From positions 1-26,866 of the forward strand of contig DURG01000047.1 of assembly GCA_012837465.1 (NCBI GenBank): a stretch of DNA of 26,866 bases. The letters are read 5' to 3'. The stretch comes from Propionibacterium sp. (GTDB lineage Bacteria; Actinomycetota; Actinomycetes; Propionibacteriales; Propionibacteriaceae). A program made the position numbers and the translations under genes. Shown one piece after another: positions 6,953 to 13,845 of the stretch. A model generated the notes under the pieces. That model made no database searches, was not told the origin of the DNA, and saw only the letters and a list, made by a program, of their open reading frames with translations. Each line of letters begins with the position of its first letter. Position 1 is the stretch's first letter.

Positions 6953-9784
6953 TCAGCTGCAACCGCTGGTGGAGCCGCAGCCCTCGCAGACGTAGCAGCT
7001 ACCGGACGGGCGCATCTTGGTGCCGCAGGTCATGCACAGCGGCGCGTCGACCGCGGCCACGCCCATGGCTTCCATCAGCTCGGCGGTGGTGTGCGCATCG
7101 ATGAGGGAGGGCTGGCGGGCACCGTCGACGTTGAAGTCGTCGAACTCGTCGTTGCGCAGCTGTTCGGCCTCAGGCATGTCCGCCTCGTCCTCCTCCGAGA
7201 GGTAGCTGCCGGTCTCCACGTAGCGGGCGCGCTCACCAGCGGTGTAGATGCCGAGCTCGGCCCGGTCGTCGAACGTGAGGTAGTCCAGCGCCAGGCGGCG
7301 GAAGATGTAGTCCATGAACGACTGGGCGATGCGGATGTCGGGGTCGTCCGTCATGCCGGCGGGCTCGAACTTCAGGTTGGTGAACTTCTGGACGAAGCTC
7401 TCCAGCGGCACGCCGTACTGGAGGCCGATGGACACGGCGATCGAGAAGGCGTCCATCACGCCGGACAGCGTGGAGCCCTGCTTGCCGAGCTTGAGGAAGA
7501 CCTCGCCCAGGCGTCCGTCGTCGTAGGCACCCGAGGTCATGTAGCCCTCGGCGCCGCTGACGGCGAAGCTCGTGGTGCGCGACATGCGGGACTTGGGCAG
7601 GCGGCGGCGCTTCGGGCGGTACTCGATGCGCACCTCCGGCTCAGCCTTCTTCTCCTCCTTGGCTTCCTTCTTGCCGTCGGAGAGGGGCTGGCCGACCTTG
7701 CAGTTGTCGCGGTAGACGGCCAGTGCCTTCAGGCCGAGCTTCCAGCCCTGCATGTAGACGTCGGCGATCTCCTCGACGGTGGCCGTCTCCGGCAGGTTGA
7801 CCGTCTTCGAGATGGCGCCGGACAGGAACGGTTGGACGGCGGCCATCATGCGCACGTGGCCCATCGGCTTGATGGCGCGGGTGCCCATTGCGGTGTCGAA
7901 GACCTCGTAGTGCTCCGCGGCCAGGCCGGGGGCGCCGATGACGTGGCCGTTGGCGCCGATGAACTCGACGATGGCATCGATGTCCTCGGAGTTGTAGCCG
8001 AGGCGCTTGAGGGCACGCGGGATCGTCTGGTTGACGATCTGCATCGAACCACCGCCGACGAGCTTCTTGAACTTGACCAGCGAGAAGTCCGGCTCGACGC
8101 CGGTGGTGTCGCAGTCCATCATGAAGCCGATGGTGCCGGTGGGCGCCAGGACGGAGGCCTGGGCGTTGCGGAAGCCGTTCTGCGCACCGAGCGCGACGAC
8201 GCGGTCCCACTCGCGGGTGGCGACGGTGTGGAGGTCGCGGTCGTCGGCCAGCACGCGCAGGTCGTCGTTGGCGGCCTGGTGCTTGCGCATGACCCGCTGG
8301 TGGGCCTCGGCGTTGTCGGCGTAGCCGTTGTAGGGGCCCACGACCGCGGCAAGCTCAGCCGAGCGACGGTAGGAGGTGCCGGTCATGATCGACGTGATGG
8401 CGGCGGCGGTGGAACGGCCGCCGTCGGTGTCGTAGCCCTTACCCATGGCCATGAGCAGCGCGCCGAGGTTGGCGTAGCCGATGCCCAGCTGGCGGAAGTT
8501 TCGGGTGGTCTCACCGATCGACTCGGTCGGGAAGTCCGCGAAGCAGATGGAGATGTCCATCGCGGTGATGATGAGCTCGACGGCCCTGACGAAGAGTTCG
8601 GCGTCGAAGGTGCCGTCCGCCTTGAGGAACTTCAGGAGGTTCAGCGAGGCCAGGTTGCACGACGAGTTGTCGAGGCTCATGTACTCGGAGCACGGGTTGG
8701 AGGCCGTGATGGGGCCGGTGACCGGGTTGGTGTGCCAGTCGTTGATGGTGTCGTTGTACTGGATGCCGGGATCCGCGCACTCCCAGGCCGCCTGGGCGAT
8801 CTTGTGGAAGAGGCCCTTGGCGTCGACCTCCTCGATGACCGAGTTGTCCATGCGGGCGCGCAGGCCGAAGGCCGCGCCCTCCTCGACGGCGGTCATGAAC
8901 TCGTCGCTGACGCGCACCGAGTTGTTGGCGTTCTGGTACTGGACCGAGGTGATGTCCCTGCCGCCGAGGTCCATGTCGAAGCCGGCGTCGCGCAGGGCGC
9001 GGATCTTGTCCTCCTCCCGCGCCTTGGTCTCGATGAACTCCTCGATGTCGGGGTGGTCCACGTCGAGCACGACCATCTTGGCTGCACGACGCGTGGCGCC
9101 GCCCGACTTGATGGTGCCGGCCGACGCGTCCGCGCCACGCATGAAGGAGACGGGGCCGGAGGCTGCACCGCCGGAGCTCAGCAGTTCCTTGGAGGAACGG
9201 ATGCGCGAGAGGTTGAGGCCCGCACCCGAACCGCCCTTGAAGATGAAGCCCTCCTCGCGGTACCAGTTGAGGATCGACTCCATCGAATCGTCGACCGAGA
9301 GGATGAAGCAGGCGCTGACCTGCTGCGGCGAGGGGGTGCCGACGTTGAACCACACGGGCGAGTTGAAGGAGAAGTACTGGTTGAGCAGCATCCAGGTGAG
9401 CTCGTGCTCGAAGATCTCCGCATCCTCGTCGGAGGCGAAGTAGCGGAAGTCCTTGCCGGCCTTCGCGTAGCTCTTCACGACGCGGTCGATGAGGGTGCGC
9501 AGCGAATCCTCACGCGCGTCGGTACCCACGGCGCCGCGGAAGTACTTGGTGGTGACGATGGTGGAGGCGTTGACGCTCCAGGAGGAGGGGAACTCCACGC
9601 CGTGCTGCTCGAAGACGGTCTCGCCGGTCTTCCAGTTGGTCTGCACGACGTCGCGACGATCCCATTCGACCTCGTCGTACGGGTGGACGCCCGGCTTGGT
9701 GAAGACGCGCTCGACGACGAGGCCCTTCTTGGGTGCGGTGTCTGCTGTCTTGCGGCGTGTGGCGCGCGCGGCGGTCGCGGTCAT
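6953..9784 (-). CDS. nrdJ: Adenosylcobalamin-dependent (class II) ribonucleotide reductase
   Basis: NrdJ reduces ribonucleotides to deoxyribonucleotides, generating a thiyl radical from adenosylcobalamin without needing oxygen. Seen in the 943-residue protein: an N-terminal region with FNSPVWFNVG, the first redox Cys in VSACFIL (about 159), the loop GGSGAGLNLS, and the catalytic SNPCSEY (Cys365, Glu367) followed by NSSCNLASLNL with the second redox Cys (376). APTGTIGFMMDCDTTGVEP follows. At the C terminus a Cys-rich tail (CMTCGTKM, CYVCEGCG, GCS) serves in zinc binding/re-reduction in this family. No intein. I prefer the ATG at 9784 over the TTG at 9790 because AGGGG then sits 8 bases upstream. 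It lies downstream of nrdR on the same strand, which supports an nrdR-nrdJ operon controlled by NrdR. Such an enzyme fits a cobalamin-making propionibacterium. Confidence 0.97.
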   Translation of the reverse strand: MTATAARATRRKTADTAPKKGLVVERVFTKPGVHPYDEVEWDRRDVVQTNWKTGETVFEQHGVEFPSSWSVNASTIVTTKYFRGAVGTDAREDSLRTLIDRVVKSYAKAGKDFRYFASDEDAEIFEHELTWMLLNQYFSFNSPVWFNVGTPSPQQVSACFILSVDDSMESILNWYREEGFIFKGGSGAGLNLSRIRSSKELLSSGGAASGPVSFMRGADASAGTIKSGGATRRAAKMVVLDVDHPDIEEFIETKAREEDKIRALRDAGFDMDLGGRDITSVQYQNANNSVRVSDEFMTAVEEGAAFGLRARMDNSVIEEVDAKGLFHKIAQAAWECADPGIQYNDTINDWHTNPVTGPITASNPCSEYMSLDNSSCNLASLNLLKFLKADGTFDAELFVRAVELIITAMDISICFADFPTESIGETTRNFRQLGIGYANLGALLMAMGKGYDTDGGRSTAAAITSIMTGTSYRRSAELAAVVGPYNGYADNAEAHQRVMRKHQAANDDLRVLADDRDLHTVATREWDRVVALGAQNGFRNAQASVLAPTGTIGFMMDCDTTGVEPDFSLVKFKKLVGGGSMQIVNQTIPRALKRLGYNSEDIDAIVEFIGANGHVIGAPGLAAEHYEVFDTAMGTRAIKPMGHVRMMAAVQPFLSGAISKTVNLPETATVEEIADVYMQGWKLGLKALAVYRDNCKVGQPLSDGKKEAKEEKKAEPEVRIEYRPKRRRLPKSRMSRTTSFAVSGAEGYMTSGAYDDGRLGEVFLKLGKQGSTLSGVMDAFSIAVSIGLQYGVPLESFVQKFTNLKFEPAGMTDDPDIRIAQSFMDYIFRRLALDYLTFDDRAELGIYTAGERARYVETGSYLSEEDEADMPEAEQLRNDEFDDFNVDGARQPSLIDAHTTAELMEAMGVAAVDAPLCMTCGTKMRPSGSCYVCEGCGSTSGCS

Positions 9785-9844
9785 GGTCAAAACCCCTCTG
9801 GTCTGTGTGGTGTTCGGGCTGGTGTGGTCTGGTGCTGATGCTGC

Positions 9845-10363
9845 TCAGCTGAGGAGCGGCTCTTGTGCAGTGATCCGGTCGAAGGCGTCTGCGCCTTCGG
9901 GCCGGGGCTGCTTGACGGTCGCGCTGAGCCGCAGCGCATCGATCTCCCGCTGGAAGTCGTCGACCGATTCGTAGTTCTTGTACACGCTGGCGAAACGGAG
10001 GTACGCGACGGAGTCGAGTTCCTCCAGGGGGCCGAGGATGGCCACGCCGATCTTCTCCGACGGGATCTCGGCCTGGCCGGAGGCCCTGAGGGACTCCTCC
10101 ACCCGCTGCGCGAGGGCGGCGAGTTGGGCCTGGGTCACGGGGCGGCCCTTGCAGGCCTTGGACACCCCGCGCATCACCTTGTCCCGGCTGAACGCCTCGA
10201 CGACGCCGGAGCGCTTCACGACGGTGAGGATGATCTGCTCGATGGTGGTGAACTTGCGCTCACACATGGGGCACAGCCGACGCCGCCGGATGGCGGAGCC
10301 GTCCTCGGCTGCGCGCGAATCCGACACCTTGGTGTCGCAGTGGCGGCAGAAGGGGCAGTGCAC
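9845..10363 (-). CDS. nrdR: Transcriptional repressor NrdR
   Basis: NrdR senses ATP/dATP through an ATP-cone and represses ribonucleotide reductase genes. The protein of about 172 residues begins with a zinc ribbon (HCPFCRH with Cys3/Cys6, then LCPMCERKF with Cys31/Cys34), followed by the ATP-cone (about 49-139, with VVKRSGVVEAFSRDKV and SVAYLRFASVYKNYESVDDF). The start is GTG at 10363, where NrdR proteins normally begin. The frame is open upstream to 10504, but that extension would include the promoter and NrdR boxes. AAAGG lies 10 bases upstream of the GTG. nrdJ follows after 60 bases, so the pair should be co-transcribed and autoregulated. Confidence 0.97.
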   Translation of the reverse strand: MHCPFCRHCDTKVSDSRAAEDGSAIRRRRLCPMCERKFTTIEQIILTVVKRSGVVEAFSRDKVMRGVSKACKGRPVTQAQLAALAQRVEESLRASGQAEIPSEKIGVAILGPLEELDSVAYLRFASVYKNYESVDDFQREIDALRLSATVKQPRPEGADAFDRITAQEPLLS

Positions 10364-10426
10364 TGGAATCGAGCCTTTCTCGGTGCTGTGAAGCGGGTGA
10401 CCAACAGTGCCACACATGCGCCGCAA

Positions 10427-10442
10427 CCACAACTTGTAGTGG
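10427..10442. promoter_or_regulatory. Candidate NrdR box 1
   Basis: CCACAACTTGTAGTGG fits the NrdR-box consensus (acaCwAtATaTwGtgt, as recalled) in its conserved core C-w-A...T-w-G and both flanks. It lies 64-79 bases upstream of the nrdR start codon. A second box follows at exactly 32-bp phase, the arrangement known for NrdR operators. Confidence 0.7.
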
Positions 10443-10458
10443 AAAGACGGCTGTGTAA

Positions 10459-10474
10459 CTACTAGATGTAGCGT
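10459..10474. promoter_or_regulatory. Candidate NrdR box 2
   Basis: CTACTAGATGTAGCGT shares the core C-w-A-N-N-T-G-T-A-G with box 1 and starts 32 bp from it (16-bp box plus 16-bp spacer, about three helical turns). It probably overlaps the nrdR promoter, whose exact -10 and -35 I could not fix. This supports repression of nrdRJ by NrdR. Confidence 0.65.
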
Positions 10475-10506
10475 CACACTAGGTGGCAGCCACCAGGAAG
10501 GCAAGA

Positions 10507-10532
10507 GACACGCCGAACTTCGTCGGCGTGTC
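10507..10532 (-). terminator. Hairpin terminator between the small membrane protein gene and nrdR
   Basis: GACACGCCGA (10507-10516) and TCGGCGTGTC (10523-10532) form a perfect 10-bp stem with a 6-base loop, 25 bases after the stop at 10557. On the minus strand a T-rich stretch (TCTTGCCTTCCT) follows. It separates the SOS-controlled membrane gene from the nrdRJ promoter. Confidence 0.8.
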
Positions 10533-10556
10533 GTGGGAAGTGCTCAGGATCAGCGC

Positions 10557-10898
10557 TCAGGGCTGCGCGACGTGGGCCCATCCCGGGTCCCCTGCAACGT
10601 ACTGCACGGACGGATCAGGATTGACCGCACCTCCGATCAGTTGCGTCACGGAGACCGCGCCGCCGACCACGGCGAGGAGGGACACCACCGCGACCTTGGC
10701 GGCCAGCCATGGCGACTGCACCGCGGCGGGGCGGCTCACCGCACACGCGGCCACTGCCGAGGTACGGCCGGGCGCGGCCTGCCGGGCGGGATGCGCCTGC
10801 AGGAGGTGGAGATCTGGGCGCGCCCCCGGGGACACGGCGACGACTCGACGGCGGGGGGTGCCGACGACCTGGAAGCGAACTGCGTTCGACGTGGTCAT
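10557..10898 (-). CDS. Small SOS-linked membrane protein, candidate cell-division inhibitor (DivS/YneA-like position)
   Basis: The 113-residue protein has a basic, low-complexity cytoplasmic N-terminal part (1-62), one membrane helix (about 64-88) and a short outer tail of about 25 residues. It is divergent from lexA and upstream of nrdR, the same order as lexA-divS-nrdR in Corynebacterium glutamicum. Mycobacterial Rv2719c is likewise a LexA neighbour. Those neighbours are SOS-induced division suppressors or wall-associated proteins, often with a LysM domain. Here only the last residues (YVAGDPGWAHVA) faintly recall the start of a LysM motif (Y..GD..W.IA), and no LysM domain is present. An SOS box lies 22 bases before the ATG, and AAGGAG precedes the start. 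SOS induction is well supported; a role in division is inferred from position only. Confidence 0.72.
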   Translation of the reverse strand: MTTSNAVRFQVVGTPRRRVVAVSPGARPDLHLLQAHPARQAAPGRTSAVAACAVSRPAAVQSPWLAAKVAVVSLLAVVGGAVSVTQLIGGAVNPDPSVQYVAGDPGWAHVAQP

Positions 10899-10920
10899 GA
10901 CGTGACCTCTCCTTCATCCC

Positions 10921-10936
10921 TAGAACAACTGTTCGA
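10921..10936. promoter_or_regulatory. SOS (LexA) box 1, at the membrane-protein gene
   Basis: TAGAAC-AACT-GTTCGA matches the actinobacterial LexA box TCGAAC-N4-GTTCGA at 11 of 12 arm positions. It lies 23 bases upstream of the divergent minus-strand ATG and would overlap its promoter. Confidence 0.85.
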
Positions 10937-10966
10937 TTGACAAGTTAGCGCACCTGACGCCAGGAA

Positions 10967-10982
10967 TCAAACACTCGTTCGA
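10967..10982. promoter_or_regulatory. SOS (LexA) box 2, middle of the divergent spacer
   Basis: TCAAAC-ACTC-GTTCGA matches the LexA box at 11 of 12 arm positions. It is 46 bp from box 1 and 107 bp from box 3. Confidence 0.75.
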
Positions 10983-11073
10983 AGTTGATTCTCCGCTGCG
11001 GGGTTCCGCAGCAATTCCTACTCAACACCAGCCCTCTGACATTTTTGGTTTCCACCCGACACGCCATCTGATA

Positions 11074-11089
11074 TCGAACACACGTTCCA
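11074..11089. promoter_or_regulatory. SOS (LexA) box 3, lexA operator
   Basis: TCGAAC-ACAC-GTTCCA matches the LexA box at 11 of 12 arm positions. It covers the place where the lexA -35 should lie relative to the -10 at 11099-11104, as expected for autorepression. Confidence 0.88.
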
Positions 11090-11098
11090 GCGTGTGGT

Positions 11099-11104
11099 TA
11101 TCAT
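11099..11104 (+). promoter_or_regulatory. -10 element of lexA, leaderless spacing
   Basis: TATCAT is followed by 6 bases and then the ATG at 11111. No useful ribosome binding site exists (a G-run abuts the ATG), so transcription probably begins at the start codon. Confidence 0.55.
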
Positions 11105-11110
11105 GGGGGC

Positions 11111-11848
11111 ATGGCTGACAAGATGAAGACCCCGCGCCGTGGCCGCCCGAGCAACGCAGAGATCGAAGCCCAGTTGGCTGGGCTCCCCATCCCGGAGGGG
11201 CCGGATTACGGGCTCACGCGTCGCCAACTCGCGCTCGTACACGTGATCAAGGACGCCATCGAGGAACTCGGCTACCCGCCCAGCATCCGCGAGGTCGCAG
11301 ATCGTGCCGGCCTGGCCTCCACCTCCTCGGTGACCTACCAGCTACGCATGCTTGAGCAGAAGGGCTTCATCCGCCGTGACCCGAACCGGCCTCGAGCCGT
11401 GGTGCTGACGCTGCCCGAACTCGACGTCGAGGGCAACGTGATGGATTCGTCGCAGCACTGGGATCCCCGCCCGTCCGCCATCGCTGCGCCGGTCGTGGGC
11501 CGCATCGCAGCCGGCGGCCCCATCCTCGCCGAGGAGCACATCGAGGACGTCTTCGCACTCCCCAAGCAGATCGTCGGCGACGGCGAGGTCTTCCTGCTCG
11601 AGGTGCGCGGCGATTCCATGATCGAGGCCGCCATCTGCGACGGCGACTGGGTGGCCATCCGCCGCCAGAACGACGCCACCAACGGCGACATCGTGGCTGC
11701 GCTGCTCGACGACGAGGCCACCGTCAAGACGTACAAGTTCCAGCAGGGCAAGGTGTGGCTCCTGCCGCACAACGAGCGCTACTCCCCCATCGACGGCACC
11801 CACGCCAAGATCATGGGCAAGGTCGTCGCGGTCCTCCGCAAGGTGTAG
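11111..11848 (+). CDS. lexA: SOS repressor LexA
   Basis: LexA represses DNA-damage genes and self-cleaves when activated RecA filaments form. The 245-residue protein has an actinobacterial N-terminal extension (1-34), a winged helix-turn-helix (about 35-98, with YPPSIREVADRAGLASTSSVTYQL), the Ala134-Gly135 cleavage site in RIAAGG, and the S24 peptidase dyad Ser169 (VRGDSM) and Lys206 (TVKTY). All are intact, so it should be a functional, cleavable repressor. The start at 11111 is supported by the -10 at leaderless spacing and the upstream SOS box. The stop lies 2 bases from the stop of the convergent helicase gene. Confidence 0.98.
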   Translation: MADKMKTPRRGRPSNAEIEAQLAGLPIPEGPDYGLTRRQLALVHVIKDAIEELGYPPSIREVADRAGLASTSSVTYQLRMLEQKGFIRRDPNRPRAVVLTLPELDVEGNVMDSSQHWDPRPSAIAAPVVGRIAAGGPILAEEHIEDVFALPKQIVGDGEVFLLEVRGDSMIEAAICDGDWVAIRRQNDATNGDIVAALLDDEATVKTYKFQQGKVWLLPHNERYSPIDGTHAKIMGKVVAVLRKV

Positions 11849-11850
11849 CC

Positions 11851-13845
11851 CTACTCCTCGTCACCGCGGAGGCGGCGCAACGCGGACACCGCGACGTCAC
11901 CGTCCGTGGTGGTCCAGAAGTCCGGCAACGAGGCCGTGAGGAAGGACCCGTAGCGGGCCGTGGCAAGCCGCGGGTCCAGCATGGCCACCACTCCCCTGTC
12001 CTCGGAGCGGCGGATCAGCCGCCCCGCACCCTGGGCCAGAAGCAGCGCCGCGTGCGTCGCTGCCACGCTCATGAAACCGTTGCCGCCCGCGTCGTCGACG
12101 GCCTTCTTGCGGGCCTGCATGAGCGGGTCGTCCGGGCGCGGGAACGGGATCTTGTCGATGATGACCACCTGGCAGGCCTCCCCCGGCACGTCCACGCCCT
12201 GCCACAGGGACATGGTGCCGAACAGCGCCGTGTCGGGCTCGTCGAGGAACCGACGGGTCAACTCGGAGAGTTGGGCATCGCCCTGGCACAGAATCGTGAG
12301 GTCGGGTAGCTCCCGACGGCAGTAGTCCGCAGCCTGTTCGGCGGCGCGCCGCGAGGCGAAAAGCCCGAGGGCCCGCCCCTCCGCGGCCCAGACCAACTGC
12401 GCGATCTCCGCAAGGGTCTCCTGGTGCATCCCGTCACGGCCGGGCGGCGGGAGCCTCCGGGCGACGTACATGATCCCCTGCTTGCGGTAGTCGAAGGGCG
12501 AGCCGACGTCGACCGCCCGCCAGGAATGCTCGTGCTCCGGCTCCGCCTCGAGTTCGATGCGGTCCGCCGCGCGCAGCCCGACCGCACCCGCGGTGGGCTC
12601 GAAGGCGCCGCCCAGCGTGAGGGTGGCCGACGTGAGCACTGTGGGACCCTGACCGAAGACCTGATCGCGCAGGAGTCCGGCGACGTTGAGGGGCGCCACG
12701 TAGGCGGCCCGCCCCATGATCTCCGATTCGGTCACCCAGACGACGTCGGTCTCCTTGAGGGCGGCGATGCGCTCTGCGATGTCGAAGATCTCCTTGACGG
12801 CCGCGGCGGCCTGCTGCCGCTCTGGGTCCTCCCCGCCCTTGCCGAGGGCACTGGCCGCCCTGCGCGACACGTCACGCAAGGCGGCCGCCGCATACGGCAG
12901 CGGGGCCGAGGCGGCGGTGATGCGGGTGAGTTCGGATTCGTCGAGTGCCTCGCGCAGCGCGTCCGCCTGATCCAGGAAGTCCACGCCGAGGTCGTCGTCG
13001 AGCCAGGTCAGGGCGCGCCGCGCGGTGCGCTCGACGATGCCGGGGGTGAGTTCGTCCGTTGCCGCGGTGGTGATGCGGCTGACCAGTTCGTGGGCCTCGT
13101 CGACGATGAGGCTGCCGTGCTCTGGCAGCGCTGTGCCGCCGTGCATGGCGTTGATGGCCAGCAGGGCGTGGTTGGTGACGATGAGGTCCGCCTTGCGCGC
13201 CTCCTCGCGCGAGGCCTCGACGAAGCACTCCGCACCGAAGCGGCAGTTGGCGACGCCGAGGCATTCGCGGGTGGGGATGGACACCTGGGCCCATCCCTTC
13301 GCGGTGTGGGTGGGCGCGTCGTCGCGGTCTGCAAGGCCGCCGCGCTCGGCCTCCTCCTCGACCCATTCGCGCAGGGCGAGCACCTCGGCACCCAGCCTGC
13401 TCACGTCGTCGCCCTTGGCCTTGGCCGCCGCCTCGGCGACCGCGGAGGCCCCGATCAGCGAGTCCTGCTCCAGTTCCCCGCCGGAGCGGGCTCGGTAGAG
13501 GCAGGCGTAGTTGGTGCGGCCCTTGAGGATGGCGGCCTTCGGGCGCTTGCCGGTGACCGATTCCACCGCGTCGAGTGCGGTGGGGATGTCCTTGGTGGCC
13601 AGCTGCGCCTGGAGCGCGAGGGTGGCGGTGGCCACGACGACGACCTCCTCGGAGTCCGCGCAGCGGGCCAGCGCGGGGGCGAGGTAGCCGAGCGACTTGC
13701 CGGTGCCGGTGCCGGCCTGCACGAGGAGGTGGGTGCCATCCTCGAAGGCTTGGGCCACCGCATCTGCCATCGCCTGCTGGCCCGGACGGGCGTCGCCGCC
13801 GATCTCCCCGACGGCGGCCGCCAGGATGCTCGAGTGATCCGTCAC
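11851..13845 (-). CDS. dinG: DinG/XPD-family ATP-dependent DNA helicase
   Basis: The 664-residue superfamily 2 helicase has a Walker A motif AGTGTGKS (44-51), a DEAH box (Asp249-His252), and motif VI in AQGAGRLIRR near the C terminus. Four cysteines (Cys115, 195, 201, 207) sit between motifs Ia and II, where DinG and XPD hold a 4Fe-4S cluster. DinG helicases unwind 5'-3' on R-loops and damaged DNA. No SOS box was seen before this gene, unlike E. coli dinG. The GTG start overlaps the hflX stop in a GTGA arrangement (13842-13845), so it is translationally coupled to hflX. The gene symbol denotes the family; an actinobacterial YoaA/DinG-like paralog is possible. Confidence 0.93.
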   Translation of the reverse strand: MTDHSSILAAAVGEIGGDARPGQQAMADAVAQAFEDGTHLLVQAGTGTGKSLGYLAPALARCADSEEVVVVATATLALQAQLATKDIPTALDAVESVTGKRPKAAILKGRTNYACLYRARSGGELEQDSLIGASAVAEAAAKAKGDDVSRLGAEVLALREWVEEEAERGGLADRDDAPTHTAKGWAQVSIPTRECLGVANCRFGAECFVEASREEARKADLIVTNHALLAINAMHGGTALPEHGSLIVDEAHELVSRITTAATDELTPGIVERTARRALTWLDDDLGVDFLDQADALREALDESELTRITAASAPLPYAAAALRDVSRRAASALGKGGEDPERQQAAAAVKEIFDIAERIAALKETDVVWVTESEIMGRAAYVAPLNVAGLLRDQVFGQGPTVLTSATLTLGGAFEPTAGAVGLRAADRIELEAEPEHEHSWRAVDVGSPFDYRKQGIMYVARRLPPPGRDGMHQETLAEIAQLVWAAEGRALGLFASRRAAEQAADYCRRELPDLTILCQGDAQLSELTRRFLDEPDTALFGTMSLWQGVDVPGEACQVVIIDKIPFPRPDDPLMQARKKAVDDAGGNGFMSVAATHAALLLAQGAGRLIRRSEDRGVVAMLDPRLATARYGSFLTASLPDFWTTTDGDVAVSALRRLRGDEE

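Noticed and set aside
7091..9838. Very long plus-strand open frame opposite nrdJ (915 codons)
   Set aside because: It is a mirror of the nrdJ codon pattern in GC-rich DNA, has low-complexity Val/Gly/Asp/Leu content and no family match, while nrdJ itself is certain.
10364..10504. N-terminal extension of nrdR
   Set aside because: NrdR proteins begin with the zinc ribbon; the extension would contain both NrdR boxes and the promoter.
10364..10504. Cobalamin riboswitch before the B12-dependent reductase operon
   Set aside because: The region is too short for the full aptamer and I see no B12-box-like core; control by NrdR boxes explains it better.
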